Shown here: positions 50,537 through 59,754 of the stretch, one piece after another
Position numbering within the stretch: the first letter of the stretch is position 1
Layout: the number at the start of each line of letters is the position of its first letter
From: Asanoa siamensis
Lineage (GTDB): Bacteria; Actinomycetota; Actinomycetes; Mycobacteriales; Micromonosporaceae
Direction: 5' to 3'
NCBI RefSeq assembly: GCF_016862555.1
Contig: NZ_BONE01000036.1
Span: 1 to 64,000 of the forward strand
Length of the DNA stretch: 64,000 nt
Translations under genes and position numbers: made by a program
The notes under the pieces: generated by a model
The model's database searches: none
Seen by the model: only the letters and a program-made list of their open reading frames with translations
Told to the model about the DNA's origin: nothing

Positions 50537-53500
50537 CTGTTCTTCGATGCCCTGGGCCCGTTGCGGGTCCGCGACCAGGGCAGGGCGGTCCCGCTCGGCA
50601 CGCCGATGCAGGTGCGCCTGCTGGCGCTGCTGCTCTGCCGCGACGGGCGGCCGGTGGCCACGGACGCTCTGCTCACCGCGCTGTGGGACGGCGCGCCGCC
50701 GCCCGCCGCGCGCAAGACGCTGCAGGTCTACGTGCATCGCCTGCGGCAGGCCCTGCGTGACCCGGCGCGGGTGCGGCACACCGGCGACGGCTACGCGATC
50801 GTCCTGCACGACGACGAGTTCGACGTCCGGCGCTTCGACGTCGCCGTCGAGCAGGCGCGGGACGCCCGGCGGGGCGGCGACCCGGCCGCCGCGGCCAAGC
50901 TGTTCCAGGAGGCGCTCGGGCTGTGGCGCGGCGACGCGTACGCGGGTGTCGTCGGCTCGCCCGTGCTGGCGGAGGCCAGCCGCCTGACCGACCTGCGTGA
51001 CACCGTGCGGGAGGAGGCCGCCGGCGTCGCGCTCGACCTCGGCCGGCCCGCCGAAGCCGCCGCCGATCTCGCCGTCCTCGCCGAGGAGCACCCCTACCGG
51101 GAGTCCGTGCGGGGGCTGCTGATGCTGGCCCTGGTGCGGGCCGGCCGGCAGGCCGACGCGCTCGAGGTCTACCGCCGCAGCCGGGCCCTGCTCGTCGACG
51201 AGCTCGGTGTGGAGCCGTCCGCCGCCCTGCGCGCGCTGCACGAGGCGATCCTGCGCGGCGACCCCCGGCTGGCCGGCATCGCCGCCGCCGACCTCGACGG
51301 GCTGGCGGCGGCCGCGGCGGCGCGGACGCGACCGACGGTGCCGACGCCCCGCCAGCTGCCGGCCGGAGCGGGCACGTCGGGTTTCACCGGTCGCGGCGCG
51401 GAGCTGGCCCGGCTCGACGGGATCCTGCGCGGCCCCGGCCCCGTCGTCGCGGTCGTCTCGGGCATCCCCGGAGTCGGCAAGACGGCGCTGGCCGTCCACT
51501 GGGGACACCGGGTCAGCGCGCGCTTCCCCGACGGCCAGCTCTACGTGGACCTGCGCGGCTACGACGACCGCCCGCCGTTGCGCCCGGCGGCCGTGCTCGC
51601 GGTCTTCCTGCGCTCCTTCGGCGTGCCGGCCGACGAGATACCGGCCGACCCCGACGAGGCCGCCGCCCGCTACCGCAGCACCCTGGCCGACCGGCGGGTG
51701 CTCGTGGTGCTCGACAACGCCGGCCACGCCGACCAGGTGCGCCCGCTGCTGCCGGCCGGTGCGGGCTGCGTCGCGCTGGTCACCAGCCGGGACCAGCTCT
51801 CCGGGCTGGCCGTGCGGGACGGCGCCGTGCGCGTGCCGCTGGACGTGCTGCCACCGGGCGACGCCGCGGACCTGCTGCGGGGCGCGCTCGGCGCCGGCCG
51901 GGTCGCCGCCGAGCCCGGGTCGTCGGCCCGGCTGGTCGACCTGTGCGGCCACCTGCCGCTCGCGCTGCGCATCGCGGCGGCCCAGCTCACCGGCGGCGGG
52001 CTCGGCGACATCGGCTCGTACGTGACGGCGCTGAGCACCGACCGGCTGACCGCCCTGCAGGTGCACGGCGACAGCCAGGCCGCGGTGCGGGCCGCCTTCG
52101 GTCTCTCGTACGCCCGCCGGTCGCCGCAGGCCCGCCGGCTGTTCCGGCTGTTCGGCCTGGTGCCGTGCGCGGACCTGACGGTGGGGGCCGCGGCGGCGCT
52201 GACGGGCGCGACCGGCCCGGCGGCGCAACGGCTGCTGACGGAACTCGCCGACGGTCACCTGATGGAGCGGCAGCGGCCGGACCGGTTCACGGCCCACGAC
52301 CTGCTGCGGGTCTACGCCGCCGAACGGGCCCGCGCGGAGGAGACGGAGGCCGACCGCCGGGCCGCGCTCGACCGGCTGCTCGACCACTACCTGCGCACCG
52401 CGCTCGCCGCGACGCGGGTGGTCAGCCCCGACGTGATCCGGCTGCCCGACCCGCCCGGGCCGGCCGCTCCCGACTTCGCCGACCTCGCCGCCGGCGTCGC
52501 CTGGCTGGAGGACGAGCGGGCCAACCTGCTCGCGCTGGTCACGCACGCCGCCACGCACGGGCCGTACCACTTCGCCTGGCAGCTCACCGATGCCCTGCGG
52601 GCCTGGCTCTACCGGCGCGTCTACCTGATCGACTCGCTGACCGCCGGCCGCGCCGCGCTCGCCGCCGCCCGGCGCTCCGGCGATCCGACCGGGCTGGCCG
52701 CGGCGTTCGTCTGCCTGGCGTTCGTGCGCTGGCAGGCGGGACGCGCGGACCCGGCGCTGCGCTACTTCAGCCGCGGCCACGCCCACGCGCGCGCCGCGGG
52801 CTGGGCCGAGGGTGAGGTCACGGCGTTGTACGGGCGGTCGATCATCCACGGCCTGCGGGGCCGGGGTCAGGACGCGGCCGCCGACCTCGAGGCCGCGCTG
52901 ACGATCAACCGTCGGGTCGGCTCGGCGCGCGGGGAGGCGCTCTGCCTCAACTCGCTCGCCGTGCTCCACTTCGAGTTCGGTGACCTCCGCGCGGCCCGCG
53001 ACTACGGTGCGGCCTCGATCCGGCTCTACCGGTCCTTCGACCACGCGTCCAGCGGCGCCGTCGCGACCGGCAACCTCGCCGAGCTGAGCCACCTGCTGGG
53101 CGACAGCGAGACGGCGCTCGGGCTGTTCGCGGAGGCGCTGGCCGGGCACCGCGCCCTGGGCAACCTGGGTGCCGAGGCGTCGACGCTGGCCAGCCTGGCC
53201 ATCGTGCACGCCGACCTGGGCGATCTGGCCCGCGCCGCGGCGCTGGTCGCGGCCGCCCGCGAGCGCGCCGGCGACACCCGCTACGACCGGTTGCAGGCCG
53301 ACATCAGCAACGTGGCCGGCTCCGTCGACCGCCGGCTGGGCCGGCTGGCCGAGGCGAAGCGGCAGCATCGGGAGGCGTGCGAGCTGATGGCCGACCAGTC
53401 GTACCCCCGGACCGTCGCCCTGGTGGGCCTCGCCCGGGCCACGCTCGCCGCCGGCGACCACCAGGCGGCGCGCCGGCACGCCGGGGAGGCGCGGCGGACG

Positions 53501-53647
53501 ACCGTCCCGGCCGGCTACCGGCTGCTCGACGCGTTCGCGCTGGACGTGCTGGCGACGGTGTGGGCCGCGACGGACCCGGCCCGGGCGGACGCCACCCGGG
53601 CCGAGGCCGCCGCGACCTTCCGCGCGACCGGTTACGCCTGGGCCTGA
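50537..53647 (+). CDS. AfsR-type SARP regulator (HTH-BTAD-NB-ARC-TPR)
   Basis: A 1036-aa regulator. Residues 1-95 are an OmpR-like DNA-binding domain (VRLLALLLCRDGRPVATDALLTALWD; TLQVYVHRLRQALRD); 95-245 form the BTAD helical domain. A P-loop NTPase follows: VVAVVSGIPGVGKTALAVHWGH, VLVVLDNAGHADQVRPLLP, CGHLPLALRIAAAQL. The C-terminal 400 residues are TPR repeats. Such proteins switch on secondary-metabolite clusters after phosphorylation or ligand sensing. The start is unusual: GGGAGG at 50525-50530 is correctly placed only for CTG at 50537, where the family alignment also begins (LFFDALGPLRV). GTG at 50501 is an alternative without a ribosome-binding site. Confidence 0.92.
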   Translation: MFFDALGPLRVRDQGRAVPLGTPMQVRLLALLLCRDGRPVATDALLTALWDGAPPPAARKTLQVYVHRLRQALRDPARVRHTGDGYAIVLHDDEFDVRRFDVAVEQARDARRGGDPAAAAKLFQEALGLWRGDAYAGVVGSPVLAEASRLTDLRDTVREEAAGVALDLGRPAEAAADLAVLAEEHPYRESVRGLLMLALVRAGRQADALEVYRRSRALLVDELGVEPSAALRALHEAILRGDPRLAGIAAADLDGLAAAAAARTRPTVPTPRQLPAGAGTSGFTGRGAELARLDGILRGPGPVVAVVSGIPGVGKTALAVHWGHRVSARFPDGQLYVDLRGYDDRPPLRPAAVLAVFLRSFGVPADEIPADPDEAAARYRSTLADRRVLVVLDNAGHADQVRPLLPAGAGCVALVTSRDQLSGLAVRDGAVRVPLDVLPPGDAADLLRGALGAGRVAAEPGSSARLVDLCGHLPLALRIAAAQLTGGGLGDIGSYVTALSTDRLTALQVHGDSQAAVRAAFGLSYARRSPQARRLFRLFGLVPCADLTVGAAAALTGATGPAAQRLLTELADGHLMERQRPDRFTAHDLLRVYAAERARAEETEADRRAALDRLLDHYLRTALAATRVVSPDVIRLPDPPGPAAPDFADLAAGVAWLEDERANLLALVTHAATHGPYHFAWQLTDALRAWLYRRVYLIDSLTAGRAALAAARRSGDPTGLAAAFVCLAFVRWQAGRADPALRYFSRGHAHARAAGWAEGEVTALYGRSIIHGLRGRGQDAAADLEAALTINRRVGSARGEALCLNSLAVLHFEFGDLRAARDYGAASIRLYRSFDHASSGAVATGNLAELSHLLGDSETALGLFAEALAGHRALGNLGAEASTLASLAIVHADLGDLARAAALVAAARERAGDTRYDRLQADISNVAGSVDRRLGRLAEAKRQHREACELMADQSYPRTVALVGLARATLAAGDHQAARRHAGEARRTTVPAGYRLLDAFALDVLATVWAATDPARADATRAEAAATFRATGYAWA

Positions 53648-54738
53648 GCGTCGAACAGCGCCGCCCACGGCTCGACCAGCATCGTCCTGCCCTTCAGGCC
53701 CGCGATCAGCTCCGCGCCGGCGATGCCCTCGACCCACGGGAGCTGGCCCGCCCCGCCGTCCGGGCCGAGCGGCACCGCGATGACGATCGGCTGGCGCGTG
53801 TAGGCCGCCTGCTCGCCCGTGCCGGTGATCGCCGCGCGGAGGTTCGCCGCGACCAGTTCCGCCTGCGCGACCGCGGTGCCGATGCCGTCGCGGTCGGCGT
53901 CCGTGAGGTCGCCGACGGCGTAGACCCCGTCGGCCCCGTCGACCCGGAGGTGGGCGTCGACCCGCAGGTAGCCGTCGTCCCGGCGGGCGGCCGCCAGCGT
54001 GCCGCGCAGGAAGCCGGACGCCGGGCTGACGCCGAACGCCTGGTACCAGACGTCGGCCGTCAGCTCCTCGCCGGATTCCGTGGTCACCACGACGTCACCC
54101 CGGGCGGTCGGTGGCGCCGCCGGGAGCGTACGCACGGGGCTGTTGAGCCTGACCTCGACGCCGAGCTTGTCGAGCTGGCGCCGCAGCTCGTCGCGGAGGC
54201 CCTGGTCGAACGGCCCGGGCATGACGTCGTCTCCGGCGCTGACGATGGTGACCGTCTTGTCCGGGTGGAACGCCTTGATCTCGCCGGCCAGCTCCAGCCC
54301 GGCCGGCCCGGCCCCGACGACCAGCACGCGGTCGGAGTCGAGCAGTGCCTCGTGGGCCAGGCGGACCTTGGCCCGCGCGGTCGCGGCGTCGGGCTCGTCG
54401 ACCTTGGCCGGGAACGGGTAGCCGGTCCCGGTGGCCAGCACGAGGTGGTCCGGCTCCAGGACCTGCCCGGAGGCGAGCGTCACCCGCCGGCCGTCGACGG
54501 CGACGGCCCGGTCGCGGACGAACCGGCCCCGGTGCAGCAGGCGGTCGTACGGCAGGAAGATCCGCTCGAGCCACTCCGGCTCGACCAGGGCCCGCCAGGC
54601 GGCGCTGTTGTGCGTGAAGGCGTCGCCGGGTGCGACGAGCGTCACGTCGGCGACGTCGTCGAGGGCCTTCGCGACCTTGATCCCGGCGTACCCGCCGCCC
54701 AGGACGAGGACGGTCGGGCGGTTATCGGTGCTGCTCAC
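53632..54738 (-). CDS. NDH-2-like NAD(P)H:quinone/FAD oxidoreductase
   Basis: A 368-aa two-dinucleotide-binding flavoprotein. FAD motif VLVLGGGYAGIKVAKAL, NAD motif VLVVGAGPAGLELAGEI and the second FAD motif VDGADGVYAVGDLTD are all present. Domain order and length resemble type II NADH dehydrogenases or AIF-like proteins, though the membrane-anchoring C-terminal helix is not evident. GTG at 54738. It overlaps the SARP 3' end by 16 bp and is divergent from a TetR gene; two palindromes in the gap imply repression. Confidence 0.88.
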   Translation of the reverse strand: MSSTDNRPTVLVLGGGYAGIKVAKALDDVADVTLVAPGDAFTHNSAAWRALVEPEWLERIFLPYDRLLHRGRFVRDRAVAVDGRRVTLASGQVLEPDHLVLATGTGYPFPAKVDEPDAATARAKVRLAHEALLDSDRVLVVGAGPAGLELAGEIKAFHPDKTVTIVSAGDDVMPGPFDQGLRDELRRQLDKLGVEVRLNSPVRTLPAAPPTARGDVVVTTESGEELTADVWYQAFGVSPASGFLRGTLAAARRDDGYLRVDAHLRVDGADGVYAVGDLTDADRDGIGTAVAQAELVAANLRAAITGTGEQAAYTRQPIVIAVPLGPDGGAGQLPWVEGIAGAELIAGLKGRTMLVEPWAALFDAQAQA

Positions 54739-54763
54739 AGTGCTTTCTCCTCGATTTCTTTAG

Positions 54764-54811
54764 CGGAGACACATCTCCGGTACGAGGAGTTATAACGGAG
54801 AGGTGTCTCCG
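54764..54811. promoter_or_regulatory. Twin palindromic operators of the TetR/NDH-2 pair
   Basis: CGGAGA-caca-TCTCCG at 54764-54779 and CGGAGA-ggtg-TCTCCG at 54796-54811 are perfect copies of one half-site pair. Their centres are 32 bp apart, about three turns. A TATAAC -10-like motif lies between them. Confidence 0.8.
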
Positions 54812-54835
54812 GTATTCCCGCTTATCCTGGAGCGC

Positions 54836-55504
54836 GTGCGAGACGAGAGGCGGGCCACACCGCGGCGCGAGCGCAGCGACAGCGTCCGCAACCGGGAACG
54901 GCTGCTGTCGGCCGCCCGGGAGCTGTTCGCCGCCGAGGGCCTGCAGGCCCCGCTCGACCGGATCGCGACCGCGGCCGGGGTCGGCCCGGGCACCCTCTAC
55001 CGGCACTTCCCGACCCGGTCGGCGCTCTGGGAGGCGGTCCTCGAGGAGCCGCTGCTGGCCCAGCTCGCCCTGGTCGACCGGGCGCTGGCCGACCCCGACC
55101 GGTGGGCCGGGGTGGCCGGCTACATCCTCGAGACGTGCGCGCTGGAGGCGGAGCGGGGCGGCTACCTCAACCTGATGACGACGCGCTTCGACGACGCGCC
55201 GCGGCTGCTGGAGATCCGCACCCGGATCCAGCGCCGGATCGTCGAGCTGTTCAGCCGGGCCCGGGCGGAAGGTGCCATCCGCCCGGACTTCACGACTGAG
55301 GACCTGCTCTTCATCACGCTCTCGAACAGCCGCGTCGCCGAGGTCACCCGCGACGTGGCCCCGCGCGCCTGGCGCCGCAACGCGCAGCTGTTCCTCGACA
55401 GCCTGCGCCCGGAGCGGGCCCACCCCCTGACGGAGCCGCCGCTGAAGCCCAGCGACGTCGCCCGCACGATGATGACCCGCCCCACCGCGCGCCGGCCGGA
55501 CTAG
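54836..55504 (+). CDS. TetR-family regulator
   Basis: A 222-aa protein. The helix-turn-helix reads NRERLLSAARELFAAEGLQAPLDRIATAAGVGPGTLYRHFPTRSALWEAVL; the rest is a helical ligand domain of normal length. GTG at 54836 (CTGGAG 4 bp upstream) is preferred over the GTG at 54803, which lies inside the second operator. It most likely represses the divergent oxidoreductase and itself. Its stop overlaps the end of the convergent GH44 gene by 4 bp. Confidence 0.9.
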   Translation: MRDERRATPRRERSDSVRNRERLLSAARELFAAEGLQAPLDRIATAAGVGPGTLYRHFPTRSALWEAVLEEPLLAQLALVDRALADPDRWAGVAGYILETCALEAERGGYLNLMTTRFDDAPRLLEIRTRIQRRIVELFSRARAEGAIRPDFTTEDLLFITLSNSRVAEVTRDVAPRAWRRNAQLFLDSLRPERAHPLTEPPLKPSDVARTMMTRPTARRPD

Positions 55505-57900
55505 GGCTCGGTGCCGGCCACCTTCGTCCCGTCGACGTAGACCGTGATGCGCGCGTTGGTCGCGTAGCCCGGCGCGTTCGGGCGGTAGCTGTGGTCGTCC
55601 GGCTCGGTGAAGCGCGACCAGTCGGCCTTGGCCAGGCGGAGCTGGATCTGGCCCGTCGACGAGTGCGGCGCGAGCGAGCCGGAGCCGAAACCCACCTCCA
55701 GGTACGCGTCCGCGCCCGGTCGCGGTGTGGCCAGCGGCACCACCCGCCGGGTCACCGTGGCGCAGCCGACCTGGGCCCAGTCGCACCACGCGTCGACCCG
55801 CGGGGCACCGCCGTCGCGGGTGAACCAGTAGCGCGCGGTGACGCGGCTCAACGGCATCGCCGCCGCGCCGCTGTTGTCGAGCATCAGGCCCGGCCTGATC
55901 TGGTTGTCGCCGGGTGACCAGTCGAGGTTGAGGTGGCGGGCGGTCAGCGTCGGCGCACCCGGTCGCGGCGCGGTGACCACCGTCAGGCCGGGGGAGGGCG
56001 GCGACTGGTTGCCGGCCGCGTCCCGCGCCCGCACGGTGAACCGGTACTCCGACGCCGGCTGCAGGCCCGTCACCGTGACGCCGGGCGTCGTCGTCGTGGC
56101 CGCCCGGTAGACGTAGTCGGTGTGCTGCGCCCACACGTCGTAGCCGGCCACGCCGGTGTCGTCCGTGGCCGGCGGCCAGGTCAGGGTCACCGAGTCGGTG
56201 CCGATCGCCGTGGCCCGCGGCTGGCCCGGCGCGGACGGCGGGGTGGTGTCCGGGGCCGGGCGGTCGAGGACGAGGAGCGTGATGCTGTCGGCCGGGAACG
56301 TCGTCTCGACCGTGCCGGACGCCGACACCGGCTGGTCGGGCGCGCGGACGATCGCTCCGGGGTCGGCGGCGCCGTAGCGGTGGACCTTGGCGGTGCCCGC
56401 GCCGCGGCCCGCGAACGTGACCGGCGCCGTCTGGTCCGCGCCGCTCTTGTTGACCACCATCGCGGTCAGCGCGCCGTCGCTGGAGCGTTCCGCGGCGTAC
56501 ACCGAGAGCACGGACTGGTCCGCGCTGGTCGCGCGGACGCCGATGTCGCCGAACCGGCCGCCGGCGCCGTCGTAGTTGCGGTACATCCGGAACGCGTACG
56601 CGCCGGGGTCGGCCGCCGCCGGTGGCGCCCAGAGCGTGGCCAGGTCGAGCCGCTCGCGGCCGAAGATGCCGAGGATGTCGGCCTGGGCCAGCGCGCCGTT
56701 GACGTGGTCGAGCGCGCCCCAGTTGTACTCGGTGATCGCGGTCCGGGTGCCCGGATAGTGGGCCGCGACCAGCTCGCGCATCCGCGGCACCAGCCGCACC
56801 TGGGTGCCGATCCAGCTCTCGTCCACATAGGTGGGATCCCAGAGCGCGCGGGTCGACCGCAGGCGCAGGGCGTTGGTCGCCGGATCGTTCCCGTTGCCGA
56901 ACGCGACGCCGCCGGCCTGCGGGTAGAAGTGCATGTCGAAGTAGTCCAGCAGGCGGGTGCCGTGCGCCTGCTCGTACGCGCGGAGCTGTTGGAGATACCA
57001 GGTGGTGAACGGCAGGCCGTCGCGGGCCGCCCGGTCGGGTGGATCGGCCCAGCAGCCCGTGCGGCCGCAGGTCTCCTGGTCCAGGCCCGAGTAGTCCCAA
57101 CTGGTCCAGCCCCAGCCGACCGGGCCGAGCGTCGCGGCGCCCGGGTCGGCCGCCTTCACCGCCGCGCCGATCTCGATCGCCCGGTCGCGCAGCTCCACCG
57201 AGCTCGCGCCCAGCGGGTGCACGTCGCGGTGCGTGCTGTGCCAGATGTCCGGCTCGTTGTCGAGGTTGTAGAAGCGCACCCCGCCCTCGTCGGCCGTGCC
57301 GTACTTCTCCGTCAGGTGGCCGATCCAGGACGTGACGTACGCGGCGCCGACCGGCGCGCTGGTGTCCCGCGGGTCGTTGCCGGTGACCGGCGTGCCGTCC
57401 GGCCGGATGCCGTTCCCGCAGTCCGGGCGCCACTCGTCGGTGCGCTGCTGCGGCCCGTACTTCGCCACCGAGAATCCGCACGACCCGTCCCGCGCCTTCG
57501 GCGCCCAGCCGATCAGCGGCACCGTCAGGATCGTGTCGGTGCCCGTCGCCCGGTCCTGCTCCACGAACTCGTCGGTGGACGAGCCGTCGGGCAGGGCGCC
57601 GGGGTCGTCGTTCTCCTCGGCGATGTTCTCGAAGAACCAGTCGCTCGCCCGGTTGGTGGTGTCGTAGCGGTAGTCGTAGCGCGTGGTGGCATTGCCGCCC
57701 CACCGGCGCACCGGCAGGTCGAGCTCCGCCGCGAGGGCGGCGTCGGCGAAGTTCATGCCGTAGACGTGTGGGCTGATCGGATGCCGGTCCTGCGCGGCGT
57801 CGACGGTCAGGGCGGGGCCCGCGACGGCCTGCGTGGCGGTGGGTGCGACGGCGGGCACGGCCGCGAGCAGGGCGGCGGCCAGGAACGGTGTCGGGCGCAT
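55501..57900 (-). CDS. Secreted GH44 glucanase/xyloglucanase with FN3 and CBM3-like domains
   Basis: A 799-aa enzyme. Signal peptide at residues 1-28 (LLAAVPAVAPTATQAVA). The GH44 catalytic domain covers about 30-535: ISPHVYGMNFADAALAAELDLPVRRWGGNATTRYD, the acid/base in FYNLDNEPDIWHSTH, and the nucleophile in RTAITEYNWGALDH. An FN3 domain (PSAPGQPRATAIGTDSVTLTW) follows at about 550-640, and residues 655-799 resemble a CBM3 cellulose-binding module (LTARHLNLDWSPGDNQIRPGLMLDN). It would cleave beta-1,4-glucans. Divergent from an AraC regulator; partner in polymer breakdown to the LPMO. Confidence 0.93.
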   Translation of the reverse strand: MRPTPFLAAALLAAVPAVAPTATQAVAGPALTVDAAQDRHPISPHVYGMNFADAALAAELDLPVRRWGGNATTRYDYRYDTTNRASDWFFENIAEENDDPGALPDGSSTDEFVEQDRATGTDTILTVPLIGWAPKARDGSCGFSVAKYGPQQRTDEWRPDCGNGIRPDGTPVTGNDPRDTSAPVGAAYVTSWIGHLTEKYGTADEGGVRFYNLDNEPDIWHSTHRDVHPLGASSVELRDRAIEIGAAVKAADPGAATLGPVGWGWTSWDYSGLDQETCGRTGCWADPPDRAARDGLPFTTWYLQQLRAYEQAHGTRLLDYFDMHFYPQAGGVAFGNGNDPATNALRLRSTRALWDPTYVDESWIGTQVRLVPRMRELVAAHYPGTRTAITEYNWGALDHVNGALAQADILGIFGRERLDLATLWAPPAAADPGAYAFRMYRNYDGAGGRFGDIGVRATSADQSVLSVYAAERSSDGALTAMVVNKSGADQTAPVTFAGRGAGTAKVHRYGAADPGAIVRAPDQPVSASGTVETTFPADSITLLVLDRPAPDTTPPSAPGQPRATAIGTDSVTLTWPPATDDTGVAGYDVWAQHTDYVYRAATTTTPGVTVTGLQPASEYRFTVRARDAAGNQSPPSPGLTVVTAPRPGAPTLTARHLNLDWSPGDNQIRPGLMLDNSGAAAMPLSRVTARYWFTRDGGAPRVDAWCDWAQVGCATVTRRVVPLATPRPGADAYLEVGFGSGSLAPHSSTGQIQLRLAKADWSRFTEPDDHSYRPNAPGYATNARITVYVDGTKVAGTEP

Positions 57901-58046
57901 GCGGTGTCCAAGGTGGGTCGGGCCGCCGGCGGCGCGGCGACGGGTCCAGCCCGGACTGGCCTGACATTAACCGACGTGCGTCGATGCCCGCTACTCCGTA
58001 CGAGGATCGGGATGCATTCGGGCGCGTCCCCGGCTACCGTCGGGCG

Positions 58047-58976
58047 ATGGCCCTTATCGGTCAACCGGCTGGCGAGAGCGGCCCCCCGGCGCCCACGCCC
58101 GGCTGGGCCGGCGTCGGCACCGTGACTCTGCGCGAACTCGCCGCCCGGCAGAACCTCGCCGCCGCGCGGCGCAGCGACAACCACGTGCTGGTGCTGGTCA
58201 CGGTCGGCCACGGGCAGCACGAGGTCGACTTCCGGCCGTACCCGTGCCGGCCCGGCACCCTGATCTGGGTCCGGCCCGGGCAGGTGATCCGGTTCGGCGG
58301 CAACGCCGGCCTGGACGCCATCGTGGTCTGCTGGGAGCCGGCCGCGGTCGCCGAGGTGGCCGACGACCCCGTGCTGCTCGACGGCGGGCTCGGCCCGGCC
58401 TGCTGGCAGCTCGCGGGCGAGGACGAGGACGCGGTCATCAACGAGGTCAGCCAGCTCGTCGTCGACTGCCAGCGGCAGCGCTCGGGCACCCTCGCCGCCG
58501 GCCTGCTCCGGCACCAGCTCGCCGTGCTGCTGCTGCGCATCGCGCTGCTGCCCGGCCGCGCGCCCGCCGAGCGCAACGACGCGTACGTGCGGTTCCGGTT
58601 GGAGGTGGAGAAGGACTTCACCAGGACCAGGCGGGTCGAGGAGTACGCGGAGCGGATGGGCTACTCGGTCCGCACGATCACCCGCGCCTGTCTCGCCGCC
58701 ACCGGTCGCAGCGCGAAGCAGGTCATCGACGACCGCGTGACGCTCGAGGCGATGCGGCTGCTCGCGGTGACCGACGACCCGATCGCCGACATCGGGCGGC
58801 GGCTGGGTTTCCCGGAGCCGACCAACTTCGGCCGGTTCTTCCACCGCGAGGCGGGCACGAGCCCCGGAGCGTTCCGGGCCGCGCAGAAGGCCGGGCCGCG
58901 ACTGCCGAACCAGCGTCGGCCGGGAGTGACCGATCCGCACGGGCGGCCCGCGCCGAGAGTGGGCGGCGAGGCATGA
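58047..58976 (+). CDS. AraC-family regulator
   Basis: About 309 aa. The N-terminal cupin-like sensor includes SDNHVLVLVTVGHGQHEVDFRPYPCRPGTLIWVRPGQVIRF. The C-terminal 100 residues hold two AraC helix-turn-helix motifs (RVEEYAERMGYSVRTITRACLAATGRSAKQVIDDR and DPIADIGRRLGFPEPTNFGRFFHREAGTSPGAFR). It is divergent from GH44 across 146 bp, in which I see no clear symmetric site. ATG at 58047 is used, ATG at 57984 is also possible; neither has a Shine-Dalgarno, so leaderless translation is plausible. The Rrf2 gene follows after 7 bp. Confidence 0.88.
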   Translation: MALIGQPAGESGPPAPTPGWAGVGTVTLRELAARQNLAAARRSDNHVLVLVTVGHGQHEVDFRPYPCRPGTLIWVRPGQVIRFGGNAGLDAIVVCWEPAAVAEVADDPVLLDGGLGPACWQLAGEDEDAVINEVSQLVVDCQRQRSGTLAAGLLRHQLAVLLLRIALLPGRAPAERNDAYVRFRLEVEKDFTRTRRVEEYAERMGYSVRTITRACLAATGRSAKQVIDDRVTLEAMRLLAVTDDPIADIGRRLGFPEPTNFGRFFHREAGTSPGAFRAAQKAGPRLPNQRRPGVTDPHGRPAPRVGGEA

Positions 58977-58983
58977 TGGTCCC

Positions 58984-59439
58984 GTGCAGATTTCGGCGCG
59001 GGGCGATTACGCGGTCCGCGCGGCACTGAGCCTCGCCGCGGCGTACCCGTCGGTGATGTCAGCCCAGGCACTGGCGGCCGACCAGGACATGCCGCGCAAG
59101 TTCCTCGAGGCGGTCCTCGCCGACCTGCGCCGGGCCGGCATCGTCCGCGCCCAGCGCGGTGCCGAGGGCGGCTACACGCTGACGCAGCCGCCGCGCGAGG
59201 TGACGATCGGCGCGATCCTGCGGGCGGTCGACGGGCCGCTGGCCGGCGTCCGGGGCATGCGCCCCGAGGAGACCGCCTACGAGGGCTCCGCGGAGAACCT
59301 GCCCCGCGTCTGGGTCGCGGTGCGCGCGGCCGTGCGCGAGGTGGTCGACGAGACGTCACTGGCCGACGTGCTGAGCGGCAAGCTGCCCGCGCACATCCGG
59401 AAGCTCACCACACTGCCCGACGCGTGGCAGCCGCGCTGA
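58984..59439 (+). CDS. Rrf2-family regulator without Fe-S cysteines
   Basis: A 151-aa protein beginning QISARGDYAVRAALSLAAAY, the classic Rrf2 N-terminus, with LAADQDMPRKFLEAVLADLRRAGIVRAQRGAEGGYTLTQPP as the winged helix. The three cysteines of IscR/NsrR-type Fe-S binding are completely absent, so an Fe-S sensor role is unlikely; it may act like CymR or sense another ligand. GTG at 58984 lies 7 bp after the AraC stop, in probable cotranscription. Confidence 0.9.
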   Translation: MQISARGDYAVRAALSLAAAYPSVMSAQALAADQDMPRKFLEAVLADLRRAGIVRAQRGAEGGYTLTQPPREVTIGAILRAVDGPLAGVRGMRPEETAYEGSAENLPRVWVAVRAAVREVVDETSLADVLSGKLPAHIRKLTTLPDAWQPR

Positions 59440-59454
59440 GCTAGTCTGCCCCAT

Positions 59455-59754
59455 ATGTCAGTCCTGGTGGCGTTCAGCGTGACCCCGTTGGGCACCGGCG
59501 AGGCCGTCGGCGAGCTCGTCGCCGAGGCCATCCGGGTCGTCCGCGCGTCCGGCCTGCCCAACCGCACCGATGCCATGTTCACCACCGTCGAGGGCGAGTC
59601 CTGGGACGAGGCGATGGGCGTGGTCCGCGCGGCCGTCGCGGCCGTCCAGGCCCGCGCCCCCCGCACCTCGACGGTCATCAAGGTCGACTGGCGCGAGGGC
59701 GTCGCGGGCGCCCTGGACAGCAAGGTCTCGACGATCGACCGCCTGCTCGGCTGA
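59455..59754 (+). CDS. MTH1187-family thiamine-binding protein
   Basis: A 99-aa protein of the Thiamine_BP (formerly DUF77) family: [59 protein letters not shown], and [16 protein letters not shown]. It folds as a ferredoxin-like oligomer that binds thiamine or its HMP part in cytoplasmic members. It follows the Rrf2 gene by 15 bp. The whole gene is overlapped antisense by the C-terminal extension of the neighbouring methyltransferase. Confidence 0.92.
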   Translation: MSVLVAFSVTPLGTGEAVGELVAEAIRVVRASGLPNRTDAMFTTVEGESWDEAMGVVRAAVAAVQARAPRTSTVIKVDWREGVAGALDSKVSTIDRLLG

